Source: Gammaproteobacteria bacterium
GTDB lineage: Bacteria > Pseudomonadota > Gammaproteobacteria > Chromatiales > Chromatiaceae
Assembly: GCA_011389885.1 (NCBI GenBank)
Contig: JAABTK010000016.1
Coordinates: 1 to 64,000, forward strand
DNA length: 64,000 nt
Direction: 5' to 3'
In this document: positions 47,624-58,400 of the stretch, in pieces
Numbering within the stretch: position 1 is the first letter of the stretch
Layout: each line of letters begins with the position of its first letter
Notes under the pieces: model-generated
What the model was told of the DNA's origin: nothing
Databases searched by the model: none
Seen by the model: the letters and a program-made list of their open reading frames with translations, nothing else
Program-made: the position numbers and the translations under genes

Positions 47624-50452
47624 ATGGACAAGACCTACGACCCCAAGAACATCGAGCAGCGCTGGTATCAGACCTGGGAGCAGAACGGCTGGTTCGCCCC
47701 CCAAATGCAGGGGCCAGGCGACCTGGGCTACTGCATTATGATCCCGCCGCCCAACGTCACCGGCAGCCTGCACATGGGCCACGGCTTCAACAATACGGTC
47801 ATGGACACCCTGATCCGCTACCACCGCATGAAGGGGGAGAAGACCCTGTGGCAGCCGGGCGCCGACCACGCCGGCATCGCCACCCAAATGGTGGTGGAGC
47901 GGCAACTGGAGCGCGACGGCAAGACCCGTCACGACCTGGGCCGCGACGCTTTCATCGAGCGGGTGTGGGAGTGGAAGGCGGAATCCGGCGGGGCCATCAC
48001 CCGCCAGTTGCGCCGCCTAGGCTCCTCGCTGGACTGGGAGCACGAGCGTTTCACCATGGACGAAGGCCTCTCGAACGCCGTGAAAGAGGTCTTCGTGCGC
48101 CTCTTCGAGGAGGGGCTGATCTATCGCGGCAAGCGGCTGGTCAACTGGGACCCGAAGCTGCACACCGCGGTCTCCGACCTGGAGGTGCTGAACGAGGAGG
48201 AGCAGGGCCAGATGTGGCACATGCGCTACCCCCTCGCCAACGGCCAGGGGCATGTAATCGTCTCCACCACCCGCCCCGAGACCCTGCTCGGCGACTGCGC
48301 GGTGGCGGTAAACCCGGAGGACGAGCGCTACAAGCACCTGATCGGCGAGCTGGTGGAGCTGCCGCTCACCGGCCGCCGCATCCCCATCGTGGCCGACGAG
48401 CACGCCGACCCCGAGTTCGGCACCGGCTGTGTGAAGATCACCCCGGCCCACGACTTTAACGACTACACGGTATGGCAGCGTCATCGGGACGAAAAACTGA
48501 TCTCGGAGATGCCCCACGGCGGCCTGATCAACATCTTCACCCCGAATGCGGCGGTGCGGGAGAACCAGCCGGAAGAAGGCGAGCTGATTCCGTCCGCCTA
48601 TGCCGGTCTGGACCGCTACGCGGCGCGCAAGCAGATCGTGGCCGACCTGGAGGCCCAGGGGCTGCTGGAAACGGTCGTCGATCACAAACTGATGGTGCCC
48701 CGCGGCGATCGCTCCAACGCGGTGATCGAACCCTTCCTGACCGATCAGTGGTATGTGCGCGTCGCGCCCCTGGCCAAGCCCGCCATTGAGGCGGTGGAAG
48801 ACGGCCGCATCCGCTTCGTGCCCGACAACTGGAAGAACACCTATTACGACTGGATGCGCAACATCCAGGACTGGTGCATCAGCCGCCAGATCTGGTGGGG
48901 GCACCGCATCCCCGCCTGGTACGACGCCGAGGGCAATGTCTATGTGGGCCGCTCGGAGGCGGAGGTGCGCGAAAGGCACAACCTGCCCGCCGATTATGCG
49001 CTGGAGCAGGACCCGGACGTACTCGACACCTGGTTCAGCTCGGCGCTGTGGCCCTTCTCCACCCTGGGCTGGCCGGCGCAGACGAATCGTCTTGATGCCT
49101 TCTACCCCGGCGCTGTGCTGGTCACCGGCTTCGACATCATCTTCTTCTGGGTCGCCCGCATGATCATGCTGGGCATGAAGTTCATGGATGGCGAGGTCCC
49201 GTTCAAAGAGGTCTACATCCACGGCCTGGTGCGCGACGCCCACGGCCAGAAGATGTCCAAGTCCAAGGGCAATGTGCTCGACCCCATTGACCTAATCGAC
49301 GGCATCGAACTGGAAGCACTGGTCACCAAGCGCACCCAGGGCATGATGCAGCCGCACCTGGCGGAGAAGATCGCCCAGCAGACCCGCAAAGACTTCCCCA
49401 ATGGCATCCCGGGCTTCGGCACGGATGCGTTAAGGTTCACCTTTGCCGCCCTGGCCTCCACCGGGCGTGACATTAACTTCGATCTGGGCCGAGTGGAGGG
49501 CTACCGCAATTTTTGCAACAAGCTCTGGAACGCCTCCCGCTATGTGATGCTGAACACCGAGGGGCGGGACTGCGGCCAGCACGATGAACCAGTGGAACTG
49601 AGCGTGGCGGACCGCTGGATCATCTCCCGCCTGCAATCCGCCGAACAGGCGGTGGCTCAGGCCATCGAAGGCTACCGTTTCGACCGTGCGGCGCAGGCGA
49701 TCTACGAATTTACCTGGAACGAATACTGCGACTGGTATCTGGAGCTATCCAAGCCGGTATTGAACGACGATAACGCCTCCGCCGAGGCCAAACGCGGCGC
49801 CCGCCGCACCCTGGTGCGGGTGCTGGAGGCGCTGCTGCGCCTGGCGCATCCGATCATGCCCTTCATCACCGAAGAGATTTGGCAGCGCGTGGCGCCGCTG
49901 GCCGGCAAGCGCGGCGAAACCATCATGCACCAGCCCTTCCCCCAGGCCGAGGCGGGCCAAATCGATGCCGACGCGGTCACCCAGATGCAATGGGTGCAGC
50001 AATTCATCCTGGGGGTGCGTCGTATCAAGGGCGAAATGAACATCGCCCCGGGCAAGCCGGTGCCGGTGATCCTGCGCCACGCCTCGGAGCAGGATCGGCG
50101 CTGGCTGGAGCGCCACCGCCGCTACCTGGATTTCCTGGCCCGCCTAGAGTCGGCGCAGGTCCTGAGCCCTGGCGAGCAGGCCCCCGAATCGGCCACCGCC
50201 CTGGTGGGCGAGATGGAGGTACTGATCCCGATGGCCGGCCTGATCGACCAGGCCGCCGAATCGGCCCGCTTGGAGAAGGAAATCGGCAAGCTCCATAACG
50301 ACCTGGAGCGCACCGAGAAAAAGCTCTCCAACAGCAGCTTCGTCGATAAGGCCCCGGCCGCGGTGGTGCAGAAGGAGCAGGGCAAGCTCGCCGAGCTGCA
50401 ACGCGCCTTGGGCCAGTTGAACGACCAGTTGGAGGCCATTCGCAAGCTATAG
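47624..50452 (+). CDS. valS: Valyl-tRNA synthetase
   Basis: A 942-residue class I synthetase. The HIGH motif appears as [13 protein letters not shown] (about 42-54) and KMSKS as KMSKSKGN (about 542). The editing domain has [11 protein letters not shown], and a C-terminal coiled coil (about 880-942) binds the tRNA. It charges tRNA-Val, one of whose genes is at 16816-16891. It is preceded by vapBC on the other strand. Confidence 0.98.
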   Translation: MDKTYDPKNIEQRWYQTWEQNGWFAPQMQGPGDLGYCIMIPPPNVTGSLHMGHGFNNTVMDTLIRYHRMKGEKTLWQPGADHAGIATQMVVERQLERDGKTRHDLGRDAFIERVWEWKAESGGAITRQLRRLGSSLDWEHERFTMDEGLSNAVKEVFVRLFEEGLIYRGKRLVNWDPKLHTAVSDLEVLNEEEQGQMWHMRYPLANGQGHVIVSTTRPETLLGDCAVAVNPEDERYKHLIGELVELPLTGRRIPIVADEHADPEFGTGCVKITPAHDFNDYTVWQRHRDEKLISEMPHGGLINIFTPNAAVRENQPEEGELIPSAYAGLDRYAARKQIVADLEAQGLLETVVDHKLMVPRGDRSNAVIEPFLTDQWYVRVAPLAKPAIEAVEDGRIRFVPDNWKNTYYDWMRNIQDWCISRQIWWGHRIPAWYDAEGNVYVGRSEAEVRERHNLPADYALEQDPDVLDTWFSSALWPFSTLGWPAQTNRLDAFYPGAVLVTGFDIIFFWVARMIMLGMKFMDGEVPFKEVYIHGLVRDAHGQKMSKSKGNVLDPIDLIDGIELEALVTKRTQGMMQPHLAEKIAQQTRKDFPNGIPGFGTDALRFTFAALASTGRDINFDLGRVEGYRNFCNKLWNASRYVMLNTEGRDCGQHDEPVELSVADRWIISRLQSAEQAVAQAIEGYRFDRAAQAIYEFTWNEYCDWYLELSKPVLNDDNASAEAKRGARRTLVRVLEALLRLAHPIMPFITEEIWQRVAPLAGKRGETIMHQPFPQAEAGQIDADAVTQMQWVQQFILGVRRIKGEMNIAPGKPVPVILRHASEQDRRWLERHRRYLDFLARLESAQVLSPGEQAPESATALVGEMEVLIPMAGLIDQAAESARLEKEIGKLHNDLERTEKKLSNSSFVDKAPAAVVQKEQGKLAELQRALGQLNDQLEAIRKL

Positions 50453-50466
50453 ATAACGCAAAAAAC

Positions 50467-50515
50467 GACGCTTGGGAACGCAAGGCGCCTGGGTTATTTC
50501 CGGTCCTGAGCGGTT
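50467..50515. repeat. Fragment of the CTAG-ended repeat
   Basis: GGAACGCAAGGCGCCTGGGT, TATTTCCGG and CCTGAG correspond to the right end of the family, without the outer terminus. Confidence 0.4.
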
Positions 50516-50689
50516 GCACTCGGTTCAGCGGCCCCCGGCCGCTGTACGCAACCCTATCCGCCCCCTCCCCGGCACTCGCTTTCTGCATTACACTTTGCTG
50601 TTTGCGGCGATATGCCGCCTTGTGCGATCACGCCGTGTAACAATCGGGGTGTACGATCACCGCATCAGGCTCAATTTGGAGACCTCCAG

Positions 50690-50887
50690 ATGAACGTCCA
50701 AGAGATTCGAGAAATCGCCAAAAAGCACGCCGTGAAAACCGGCAAGCTTCGCAAGGGGCAGATGATTCAGGCCATCCAACTAGCCGAAGGCAATACGCCT
50801 TGCTTCGGTACGGATAAGGAAAAAAGCTGCGACCAGACACAATGCCTATGGCTAACGGACTGTATCGTAGAATCGCAAAAGCGCTGA
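50690..50887 (+). CDS. Small SAP-like protein with a four-cysteine tail
   Basis: A 65-residue protein. The first 35 residues (MNVQEIREIAKKHAVKTGKL) form the two-helix pattern of SAP or Rho N-terminal domains, which bind nucleic acid. The tail PCFGTDKEKSCDQTQCLW ends with another Cys, giving four cysteines that could bind a metal. I recall similar small proteins in other proteobacteria, function unknown. The ATG at 50690 is where the SAP-like homology begins. Standing alone after valS. Confidence 0.75.
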   Translation: MNVQEIREIAKKHAVKTGKLRKGQMIQAIQLAEGNTPCFGTDKEKSCDQTQCLWLTDCIVESQKR

Positions 50888-50904
50888 ATCGCCCGGGGGC
50901 CAAG

Positions 50905-51279
50905 CTAGTACGCCTGCGCACCCATCGCCATTTAGGAACGCAGAGAACGCAGAGGGATTCTTGCTTGATCGTCCCCGCGTTCAAGGGCGGGGATGCCTGC
51001 CCGGCTGAAGCCTCGCCTAGCCGCCTGGAGTACAGCCCTCGGGCTGTGCCGGTTTCCGGCTACGCGTCCGGGCCAAGGCGTGTACGCCCCGAGCCCGCAG
51101 TCATACAGGGGGCGGGCAAGCGAAATGCATTCGCCGCTGAAGCGGCGGCTGTCGGGGGCGGCGCTTATCCTTTCAATCGAAACGCCTCTCTGCGCCCTCT
51201 GCGGCTCTCCGCATGCTCTGCGTTCCGAGGGCGCCTGGGTTGTTTCCGACACTTAGGCGCTTAGGCGCAGCTGTACTCG
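50905..51279 (+). mobile_element. CTAG-ended palindromic repeat, copy 4
   Basis: It starts CTAGTACGCCTGCGCACC and shares CGCCATTTAGGAACGCAGAG, CCCCGCGTTC and CTCGCCTAGCCGCCTGGAGT with copies 2 and 3. It ends GTTTCCGACACTTAGGCGC followed by GCAGCTGTACTCG. The final 55 bases are close to the reverse complement of the family's left end. No protein is encoded. Confidence 0.65.
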
Positions 51280-51302
51280 GCCGAACCTCGTCCCGGCCGG
51301 CC

Positions 51303-51809
51303 TCACCAAGGCATGAAAGCGTTCATTGCGGACATCGGGCGCGAGATGTTTTTGTTCATCACCGACATATCGTTGCGCAAATCATGCATGGCCTGCGACA
51401 TGGCGCGGGTGGAATCGCGCATGGAATCCATGTTCGTAAGCATGGGCTCCAAGGTGGATACATCGCCGGAAATGTTCTCCACGCTGGCGGTCATGGTCCG
51501 GATATTGGAGGTCAGCTGAACCATGTTCTCGGACACCGCCTGCATATTGCTCGACATCACCGTCATATTGGTATCCACGCTAATCGCCAGGAAATGGACA
51601 TCCTTGGCCAGGCTGAACACCAGGTAAAAACCATAGGCGGCGAGGATGATGAACGCAAACAATGAGGGGTAAACGATGAGTTCCCAGCGTCGCGCACTGT
51701 TCTCAAAGGCGGTGGAAAGCCGATCCATGGAATAGACCGTGCCGAGGTCCGCGTCCGTCTCTTGCTCGTCGGCCTCGTCCGCCCTGCCGGGCTTGTCATA
51801 ATCAGTCAT
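51303..51809 (-). CDS. Membrane-anchored coiled-coil protein, unknown
   Basis: A 168-residue protein. A short acidic cytoplasmic N-terminus is followed by one transmembrane segment (about 46-68, YPSLFAFIILAAYGFYLVFSL). A long heptad region (70-160) rich in Met, Asn, Ser and Thr follows (MQAVSENMVQLTSNIRTM). It probably extends into the periplasm as a helical hairpin or oligomer. Its last residues are MSAMNAFMPW. It is the last gene of the RND cluster on this strand. I do not recognise a family. Confidence 0.75.
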   Translation of the reverse strand: MTDYDKPGRADEADEQETDADLGTVYSMDRLSTAFENSARRWELIVYPSLFAFIILAAYGFYLVFSLAKDVHFLAISVDTNMTVMSSNMQAVSENMVQLTSNIRTMTASVENISGDVSTLEPMLTNMDSMRDSTRAMSQAMHDLRNDMSVMNKNISRPMSAMNAFMPW

Positions 51810-52178
51810 TCGGAACCACCCCTCTCACAGACGTCGAGCGTGCAAACCGTGGCCTCCCACGCAGCCCCCAGGACTTGGGGGCTTCGCCCGCCGACTACTT
51901 CTTCAGACATATCCCTGAAACCAGGGTTCCTGTCTGCAAAAAAACGCCGCACCAATCAGCTCAATCGCAGCGGCGGCCATGCCCGGCATCCGGCGAGCGC
52001 CAAGTCGCAGGTCTCGGCACCCGCCAACGGGGCGTTGCGGCCCCCGCTTCAAGGCAACCGCCGCAGGTGCGGGCGAGGGGATCAAGCCAAGCTTGATCCC
52101 GGTTTAAAACCGCTTGCCCACGAGCAGCGGCGACCGATCTTTGGCGTCCGACACGCCGCCGCAGCGGCTCCGGGGCCT
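51810..52178. other. Non-coding spacer with a strong hairpin
   Basis: No gene is seen. At 52078-52100 GGGATCAAGC and GCTTGATCCC form a perfect 10-bp stem with a CAA loop, about 80 bases after the DUF302-protein stop. It lacks a U-tract but could act as an mRNA end. Confidence 0.5.
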
Positions 52179-52823
52179 TCAGAACGCCCCGGTGGCGGCC
52201 CGATCCATCATATCCAGGATGATCTCCTTCACCTTGATCGCCTCCGTTTTCAGGCCCTCGGGCAGCGGCTTGCCGCCGTGAATCATTAAATCCATATTCA
52301 ACGCATAGAGCCAGAGCTGCCCCTGCTGGTCTTCGATCAACGAGATGCGGCACGGCAGATAGGCCGAATAGGCATCATTGTAGTCCATCATCATGGCTGC
52401 GGTGAGCGAATTGCAAAACATGTAAATCTTGGCGAAGCGGTACGGCTCGCCGGTCTTGGCCTCTACATCCTGATACAGCGGAAGCTCGCCCACATTGGCG
52501 ATATTGTGCTCGTTGGCCACGAACTTCATGGTCATCTCCACGTCTTCCGGCGTTTGATCGTTTTCCACCTTGCGCCGCCACACCGTGGCCTCCGCCCCGT
52601 CCTTGGTCTCCACCAGGCGCTCGGCCAGGCTCATGTAGGTCTCTTCGGCCTTGGGATCGAACTCATCGCGCACCGCCCAGATCCGTTTGCCCAGCTCGAC
52701 ATAGCTCTTGACCTTTTCCTGATCAACCTGTTCCAGCAACGGCTGCGCCTTGTAGTACGCCACCCCGCCCCCGATCAGCACGATCAGACCCAAAAGTGCA
52801 AGCAGATTGCGAATAAAACTCAT
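52179..52823 (-). CDS. Membrane-anchored DUF302 protein
   Basis: A 214-residue protein. An N-terminal anchor (about 5-25, NLLALLGLIVLIGGGVAYY) and a helical stretch are followed by a DUF302 domain (about 95-190). That domain shows YQDVEAKTGEPYRFAKIYMF and PCRISLIEDQQGQLWLYALN. DUF302 is a small alpha/beta fold of unclear function, found in many sulfur-metabolising bacteria. It probably faces the periplasm. It lies in the RND cluster. Confidence 0.82.
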   Translation of the reverse strand: MSFIRNLLALLGLIVLIGGGVAYYKAQPLLEQVDQEKVKSYVELGKRIWAVRDEFDPKAEETYMSLAERLVETKDGAEATVWRRKVENDQTPEDVEMTMKFVANEHNIANVGELPLYQDVEAKTGEPYRFAKIYMFCNSLTAAMMMDYNDAYSAYLPCRISLIEDQQGQLWLYALNMDLMIHGGKPLPEGLKTEAIKVKEIILDMMDRAATGAF

Positions 52824-52910
52824 TTAGTTAACCTCTCGACTTAGGCGTATCAAAAAAAGCGCTTAGGCTATTGGCGGGAATTCTTAAACCAAGATTGCGC
52901 CGGATTATTG

Positions 52911-53042
52911 TTCGACGCATCCATGCGCCTCACCCCTGCGGGGCTTGCGCGAAAATCCGCTCCCGGCGGATTTTTGTTCGACGCATCCATGCGCCTCACC
53001 CCTGCGGGGCTTGCGCGAAAATCCGCTCCCGGCGGATTTTTG
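52911..53042. repeat. 66-bp tandem repeat in a second dispersed repeat
   Basis: Two essentially identical 66-base units (52911-52976 and 52977-53042) contain TTCGACGCATCCATGCGCC and GGGGCTTGCGCGAAAATCCG, with a short CCGCTCCCGGCGG hairpin at the end. They are embedded in a 52870-53155 segment that resembles 20520-20690. The 344-base gap 52824-53167 has no gene. Confidence 0.85.
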
Positions 53043-53167
53043 ATTCGTATTCAAGGCGCGCTACCCGCGCATAGCGGGCTTATGCAAGGGCAGGCGCCGT
53101 TGCGGAAGACGGACCAAAAGACCAGCAAGATGGTATGAGAATTTCCAGAAATAGCCTTTAGCGCGCA

Positions 53168-53806
53168 CTACTTGCCCACCACCTTGGGGTACAGCTTGGC
53201 GCACAAGCCATGGAACTCCTGCGCCGCCTTGCCTTGGCCGTGCATCTCGAACACCGCCAGGCCTTCGCTGAAGGAACGGCGAAATACCGTGCGCTGGGCC
53301 AGCCGCGGCTTAATGAATTTGAGCCCGGACAATGACACCAGCGCCGCCGCGGTCTCTTCGGTCTCCCGCACTGCGTGATGGGTGTCGCCCCGGTTGATGA
53401 ACCCGAGGATCTCGGGCATCTGCTCGCCTTCGCGCAAATTCCGCACGAACTGCACGAAGCGTTGCGTGGACCAGATGTCGGCTTGGCTCGGCGGCACCGG
53501 CACCAATACCCGATCCGCCAGCTTGAGGGCCTTCTTCATCGCGTCGAGGTCGGCGGCGCCAATATCCACCAGCACCTCCCAGGCCTTGACCAGGTCGTCG
53601 TCATCCAGCGCCTCCTTGTCTTCGACGTTGATGCTCGGCTCAAACCCGTCCTCTTCGCGGATCTCCGCCACGTCCCGCAAGGTGGCCTGGGGATCAATGT
53701 CCACCACCCGAATCTTCTTGCCCGCGCGGGCCAGCCAGACCGCTAGATTGAAGGTTACCGTGCTCTTGCCCGAACCGCCCTTGAGACTGCCCACCACTGT
53801 GATCAT
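53168..53806 (-). CDS. ParA/MinD-type ATPase (orphan)
   Basis: A 212-residue P-loop protein with the deviant Walker A KGGSGKST (9-16) and the Asp in VVDIDPQ. The LADRVLVPVPPSQADIWST segment follows. Such proteins place plasmids, chromosomes or protein complexes in the cell by dynamic DNA or membrane binding. There is no parB or minE nearby, so a role in positioning a protein machine is more likely than DNA partitioning. It lies 9 bases after the DUF4412-like gene. Confidence 0.88.
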   Translation of the reverse strand: MITVVGSLKGGSGKSTVTFNLAVWLARAGKKIRVVDIDPQATLRDVAEIREEDGFEPSINVEDKEALDDDDLVKAWEVLVDIGAADLDAMKKALKLADRVLVPVPPSQADIWSTQRFVQFVRNLREGEQMPEILGFINRGDTHHAVRETEETAAALVSLSGLKFIKPRLAQRTVFRRSFSEGLAVFEMHGQGKAAQEFHGLCAKLYPKVVGK

Positions 53807-53815
53807 CAGAACCCC

Positions 53816-54580
53816 CTAGCGTGATCCTTGACTCGGCGCCTGCATCCGCTGGTAGCCCGCGGGCAACTCGAACAGCGCATCCGCCTGCTCACCCACCTGG
53901 ATGTTGCGAAACTCCCTTACGAAGCCGCCCGGGTATTCCTCCCGAATGGTGATTTTCAGCTCCGGATCGTACCACTGAGCCGAGCGGGCGGGGGCTTGAT
54001 CGCCTTGATACAGGGTAACCGCCCATTTCTCCACTGGGCGGCCGCCCAGCTGCTCTTCCCCCGCCAGGGCCAACTCCATGCGTTGCCCGTCCGGCAGCTC
54101 TTGGCGCAGGGGCAGGCCCCTTTCCTTATCCAGCCACTGCACGAGGCGCTGCTGTTGCCCTTGTCGCACAAAGGTCACCGCCCATTTTTCCGCCGGCCGG
54201 CCGTCCACTTCTTCCTCGCCCAGCCGGGTGCATTCGGCGCCCGGCATGGCGGCGCAAGGATTGGTCTCGCCGCCGCCGACATAGGGCGCCCCCGGCGGCG
54301 CCGGTTGTTCCATATAGGTTTTTTGGGCCGGAAAGATCATCCACTGCTTGCCATTGGCGCTATCGATGATTTGTATCATTTCCTGACCGTTCTGTTCCAT
54401 TTCGGTGCGCATTCGTTCGTCGCCCACGAAGATCTTACCGTGGATCTCTTGCCCCTGGGGGGTGCGCTGGAACATATCCGCGGAAAACTCCGCCGCCGCC
54501 GGGCCGGACGCCGCCAGCGCCGCCTCCCCCAGCGCCATGATCAGGAAGGCCGCTAACCCTCGGAGCACTCGCTTCATCAT
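53816..54580 (-). CDS. Secreted DUF4412-like protein
   Basis: A 254-residue protein with a signal peptide ending AALAA. The mature part (ADMFQRTPQGQEIHGKIFVG, MIQIIDSANGKQWMIFPAQK) matches the DUF4412/LolA-like pattern, a beta-sheet envelope fold often holding lipids. Two related segments occur, EVDGRPAEKWAVTFVRQG and QLGGRPVEKWAVTLYQGD, an internal duplication. It lies just upstream of the ParA gene, probably in one transcript. Confidence 0.7.
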   Translation of the reverse strand: MMKRVLRGLAAFLIMALGEAALAASGPAAAEFSADMFQRTPQGQEIHGKIFVGDERMRTEMEQNGQEMIQIIDSANGKQWMIFPAQKTYMEQPAPPGAPYVGGGETNPCAAMPGAECTRLGEEEVDGRPAEKWAVTFVRQGQQQRLVQWLDKERGLPLRQELPDGQRMELALAGEEQLGGRPVEKWAVTLYQGDQAPARSAQWYDPELKITIREEYPGGFVREFRNIQVGEQADALFELPAGYQRMQAPSQGSR

Positions 54581-54637
54581 CTCTCACCTCAAAAGACACA
54601 TCGACACCATCGGCCCCCTAGCCGCCAAGCCAGGGTA

Positions 54638-55279
54638 TCACCACTGCGGCGCGGAATCCGGGTATCCGGCCGCGGGCCGCCATTGCTCATCGAACGAAAA
54701 GCCATCGGGTCGGGGCTGGCCGTCGTCAAAGCGCGACGGCCGCCCCCGGTCCGCCGGCCCGCGCTCGCCCTCCTCCCAGGGTCGAAACACCGGCGAAGGC
54801 TGCGGGTATTCACCGCTGGCATTCTGCGGATAGTGGACGCCCCAGCCGTGCGCCTCAGCCCCTTCGCGCGCACTCGGAGGCCGAAAACGGTGCTCGCCCG
54901 CCGACTGTCGCGCCTGCTCAAGCTCCGGCGCATCCCGGAACCGAAACCCCTGGTACTCGTCCCCGCCTCGTCGCGCCCCCGAATTGCGCCGACCCCGGTA
55001 GGCTTGATCGCCCCAGCGCCCGCTCGCGCCGCCCTGACGGACGTCGAAACCCCGCCAGCGATAGCCGGCGCCCGGCTGCTTGGGCGCATCGAAGGCAGCC
55101 TCATCCCAAGCCGGCCCGCCGGAGGAACCCCAGTCCGGCCGGGGATCGGCCTGACCAACCTGCGCACCATAGCGGTCGGGCGAATCGTAATAATCCGGGC
55201 GATAGTCCTGCTGGGCCATCGCCGGCATCGCGCCGAAGATCATTTGCAGTAACAGCAGACCTGGAAGGCTGCGCTTCAT
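54638..55279 (-). CDS. Secreted R/G/Y-rich low-complexity protein
   Basis: A 213-residue protein. The start at 55279 gives a signal peptide (MKRSLPGLLLLQMIFGAMPA, ending AMA). The mature part is rich in Arg, Gly, Asp, Tyr and Pro (RWRGFDVRQGGASGRWGD) without a fold that I recognise, and is likely disordered. The longer open frame to 55453 starts before the natural signal peptide. It lies between the RND pump and the DUF4412-like gene. Confidence 0.65.
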   Translation of the reverse strand: MKRSLPGLLLLQMIFGAMPAMAQQDYRPDYYDSPDRYGAQVGQADPRPDWGSSGGPAWDEAAFDAPKQPGAGYRWRGFDVRQGGASGRWGDQAYRGRRNSGARRGGDEYQGFRFRDAPELEQARQSAGEHRFRPPSAREGAEAHGWGVHYPQNASGEYPQPSPVFRPWEEGERGPADRGRPSRFDDGQPRPDGFSFDEQWRPAAGYPDSAPQW

Positions 55280-55433
55280 GCGGTTGCGACCGAAAATCCC
55301 ATCGCCTTGCCGCTGTTTACGCCCGCCAACGGCGCCGTGACCACCGTTACCTCGCGCGCTATGCGGCGGTTGCCGCGCCCTGTTGGGGAATCCAAATCCT
55401 GCGCGAACCGGTATCTTCTTTGCCGGCAATCGC

Positions 55434-58400
55434 CTAAAGCTCGAAATCTTCATCCGTGCCTTTCTTTAACCGAATACCGCGACGGCCGCCCCCCGTCGCA
55501 GGCTTTTTGTTGGTCGTTGTGGGTTTTTGCGCCTCCTGCTTTTTGCCGCCCGCGGTCTTTTTCTTGGTCGTCGGCTTCTTGTTGGCGGACTGGGTGGCCG
55601 CCGGGCCTTTTTCCGGCGCGGCGGCAGGCTGGGCCTGGTCCGTCTTGGCCTCGGCTGCGGTCTCCTGAGGCTGCTCGGACCCCGCCGGGCGGTCCGGTGC
55701 GGATGTCGTCCTTTCCGTCTGCTGTTGCGCCGCCGATTGTTGCGCCGGTTGCCCCGCAGTCTCGGCCGCGGGGGGCGCCGCCGCCGGCGGGGCCTTAGGT
55801 TTCGCCTCGTCCAGCGGCGCCGGCGGTTGAGCCGGTTGGGCTGGGGCGGGCGCCGGCGGCCGACTCGACGGCTTTTTCCGGAACAGTTGCCCCAGCAATA
55901 GGAAGACCCCGCGTCCGCCATAGAACAACAGCATCAACGCCCCCGCCACCTTGCCCCATAGCCGCATGCCCAGCGACTCTTTTGGCTCGGCGGATGCCGG
56001 ACCCGCGCTCGCGGCGGCGTGCCGCATCTGCGGATCGCTTTCCTGCGCGCGCTCGACTTCCGCCCCAACGGGGCCGTCGGCGCCCGCGGCCGCCACCTCG
56101 TACAGCGATTTAGAGGCGGAAATGCAGCCCAGCGGGATCACCACCAAGGTGAGGATGGTGGAAACCATCACCCCGGAGGCCAAAGAGATGGCCATGCCTT
56201 GGAAAATGGGGTCGAAGAAGATCACCGAAGAGCCGCAAACCAGCGCCAAGGCGGTGATCATAATCGGCCGGGTCCTTGTCTTACAGGCGCGAATCACCGC
56301 CTCGGCCACCGGGATGCCGCGTTGGATCTCGTGGACCGAGAAATCCACCAGCAGGATGGAGTTGCGCACGATAATGCCGGCCAGCGCGATCCAGCCGATC
56401 ATCGAAGTGGCGGTGAACTCGCCGCCCCAGCCCATTTGGAAGAACAGCATGTGCGCCGGAATGATGCCGAGCAGGGTCAGCGGAATGGGGGCCATAATCA
56501 CCAGCGGGATGCGGAAATTGCCGAACTCCCAAACCACCAGGATATAGATGAGCACCAACGCCACCATAAAGGCGGCGCCCATATCGCGAAAGGTCTCGAA
56601 CGTGACCGTCCACTCGCCAGTCCACTCCACCGAAGAGCGGGAGTCGTTGGGCGGCGGAGCGAACCAGAAGAAACCATCTTCGGCCGGGTCTTCGGCGTGC
56701 AGTCGCACCCCGTCCGGGGCGGTGTAGTCATCCGCGGCAAGCAGGTCCTGCACCTGAAACATGCCGTACACCGGGGCGGCCAATGCGCCGCCCACGTCCG
56801 CCACCACATACTCCACCGGCCGCAGGTCCTTGTGGTAAACGATCGGCTCTTCGGGCACCTTCTCGAACTGGCCCAGCTCACGCAACGGCACCGTAATGCC
56901 CGATCCGGATTGAATCGGCAAGTCCCCCAGCCGGGTGACTTGCGAACGCTCGGCCAGAGGCACCTGGATGACGATATTGGTGGGCTCGTGTCCCGAGCGT
57001 TGCTTCACATCCCCCAGCACCTTGCCGCCGAGGGCCATGGACAGATTGCGGTTGATCGCATCCACCGAGATGCCGCGGCGCACCGCCTTTTCCGTATCCA
57101 CCGAGAAGCGCCAGTAATCGTAGGGCTCCCGCATGTAGTTATCCACATCACGCAGGCTCTCGGCTTGCTCGAAGTAGGCGGTGAGATCTCGGGCCAACTC
57201 CCGCCGCACCTCCGACGAGGGGCCATGCACCTCGGCCACCACCGATTGGAGCACCGGCGGCCCCGGCGGCATTTCCACCACCGCGGCCTTGGCCCCGGTG
57301 TCGCGGAGCAAGCCCTGCACCATCTCGCGCGCCTCCACCGCCAGCTCGTGACTGGACTTTGCGCGCTCGCGCTTATCCAGCAACTGCACCTGCACCTCGG
57401 CCTGCCAGGGTTTGGAGCGCAGATAGTAATGCCGCACCATACCGTTGAAGTCGAACGGCTTGGCGGTGCCGGCATAGACCTGAATCGCGGTCACCTCCGG
57501 CATTTGGCGAATCTGCTCCGCGATCTTGTGCGTCATGTTCGCGGTCACCGGCAGCGCCGTGCCCTCGGGCATGTCCAGCACCACCGAAAACTCCGGCTTG
57601 TTGTCAAGCGGCAACATCTTCACCGCGACCAACTGGAAATAGAACATCGAACAAGCCAGGAAGAAGGCGCCCCACAGGACCACCCGAAACAGCAGCCGCT
57701 TGCCCTTGTTTTCGATCAACGGCGTGAGGATGCGCCGATACAGGCGCTCCATCTTCTCGGCCTCGGCGTGCTCGCGCTTCTCCGCCACCGATAGATAACG
57801 CATGGTGGGGCGCAGCAGATTGGAGATCGCCAGGTAGGGCGTGAACACGAAGGCCGCAAACAGCGACACCAGCATCGCCACCGAACCCAGGGCGGGGATC
57901 GGCGCCATATAGGGACCCATCATGCCGGTGACGAAGCCCATCGGCAGCAATGCGGCGATGACGGTGAAGGTGGCTAGAATCGTGGGATTGCCCACCTCGC
58001 GGACCGCGTCCACCGCGGTGTCCGCATCGGTCTTGCCCTCCTCCAGCCAGCGCCGGTAGATGTTCTCCACCACCACAATGGCATCGTCCACCAGGATGCC
58101 GATGGAGAAGATCAGCGCGAACAGACTCACCCGGTCGATGGTCAAGCCGCCGATCCAGGCGCTGAAGATGGTGAACAGCAACACCACCGGAATCACCAGC
58201 ATCACCACAATGGCCGGGCGCAAGGCCCGAAAGGCGGCCCACACCAGCAGGAACACGAAGGCGGTGGCCACGAACAGCTTAAAGATCAGGTCGTTGACCT
58301 TGTCATCGGCGGACTTGCCGTAATCTCGGGTGATGCTGACCTCAACATTGTCCGGAATGCGGCTGCCCTGGAGTTCGTTCACCCGCGCAATCACGGCCTC

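Noticed and set aside
52871-53138. Small plus-strand frames over the 66-bp tandem repeat
   Set aside because: The repeated peptide follows from the repeated DNA, two frames are equally open, and no ribosome site is present.
53168-53806. Plasmid partition locus or replication origin
   Set aside because: Only ParA is present. There is no parB, no iteron set and no replication gene, and the surroundings are core chromosomal genes.
56019-57794. 591-codon plus-strand frame across the RND gene
   Set aside because: The opposite strand codes for a clear RND pump; this frame is His/Arg-rich without motifs.
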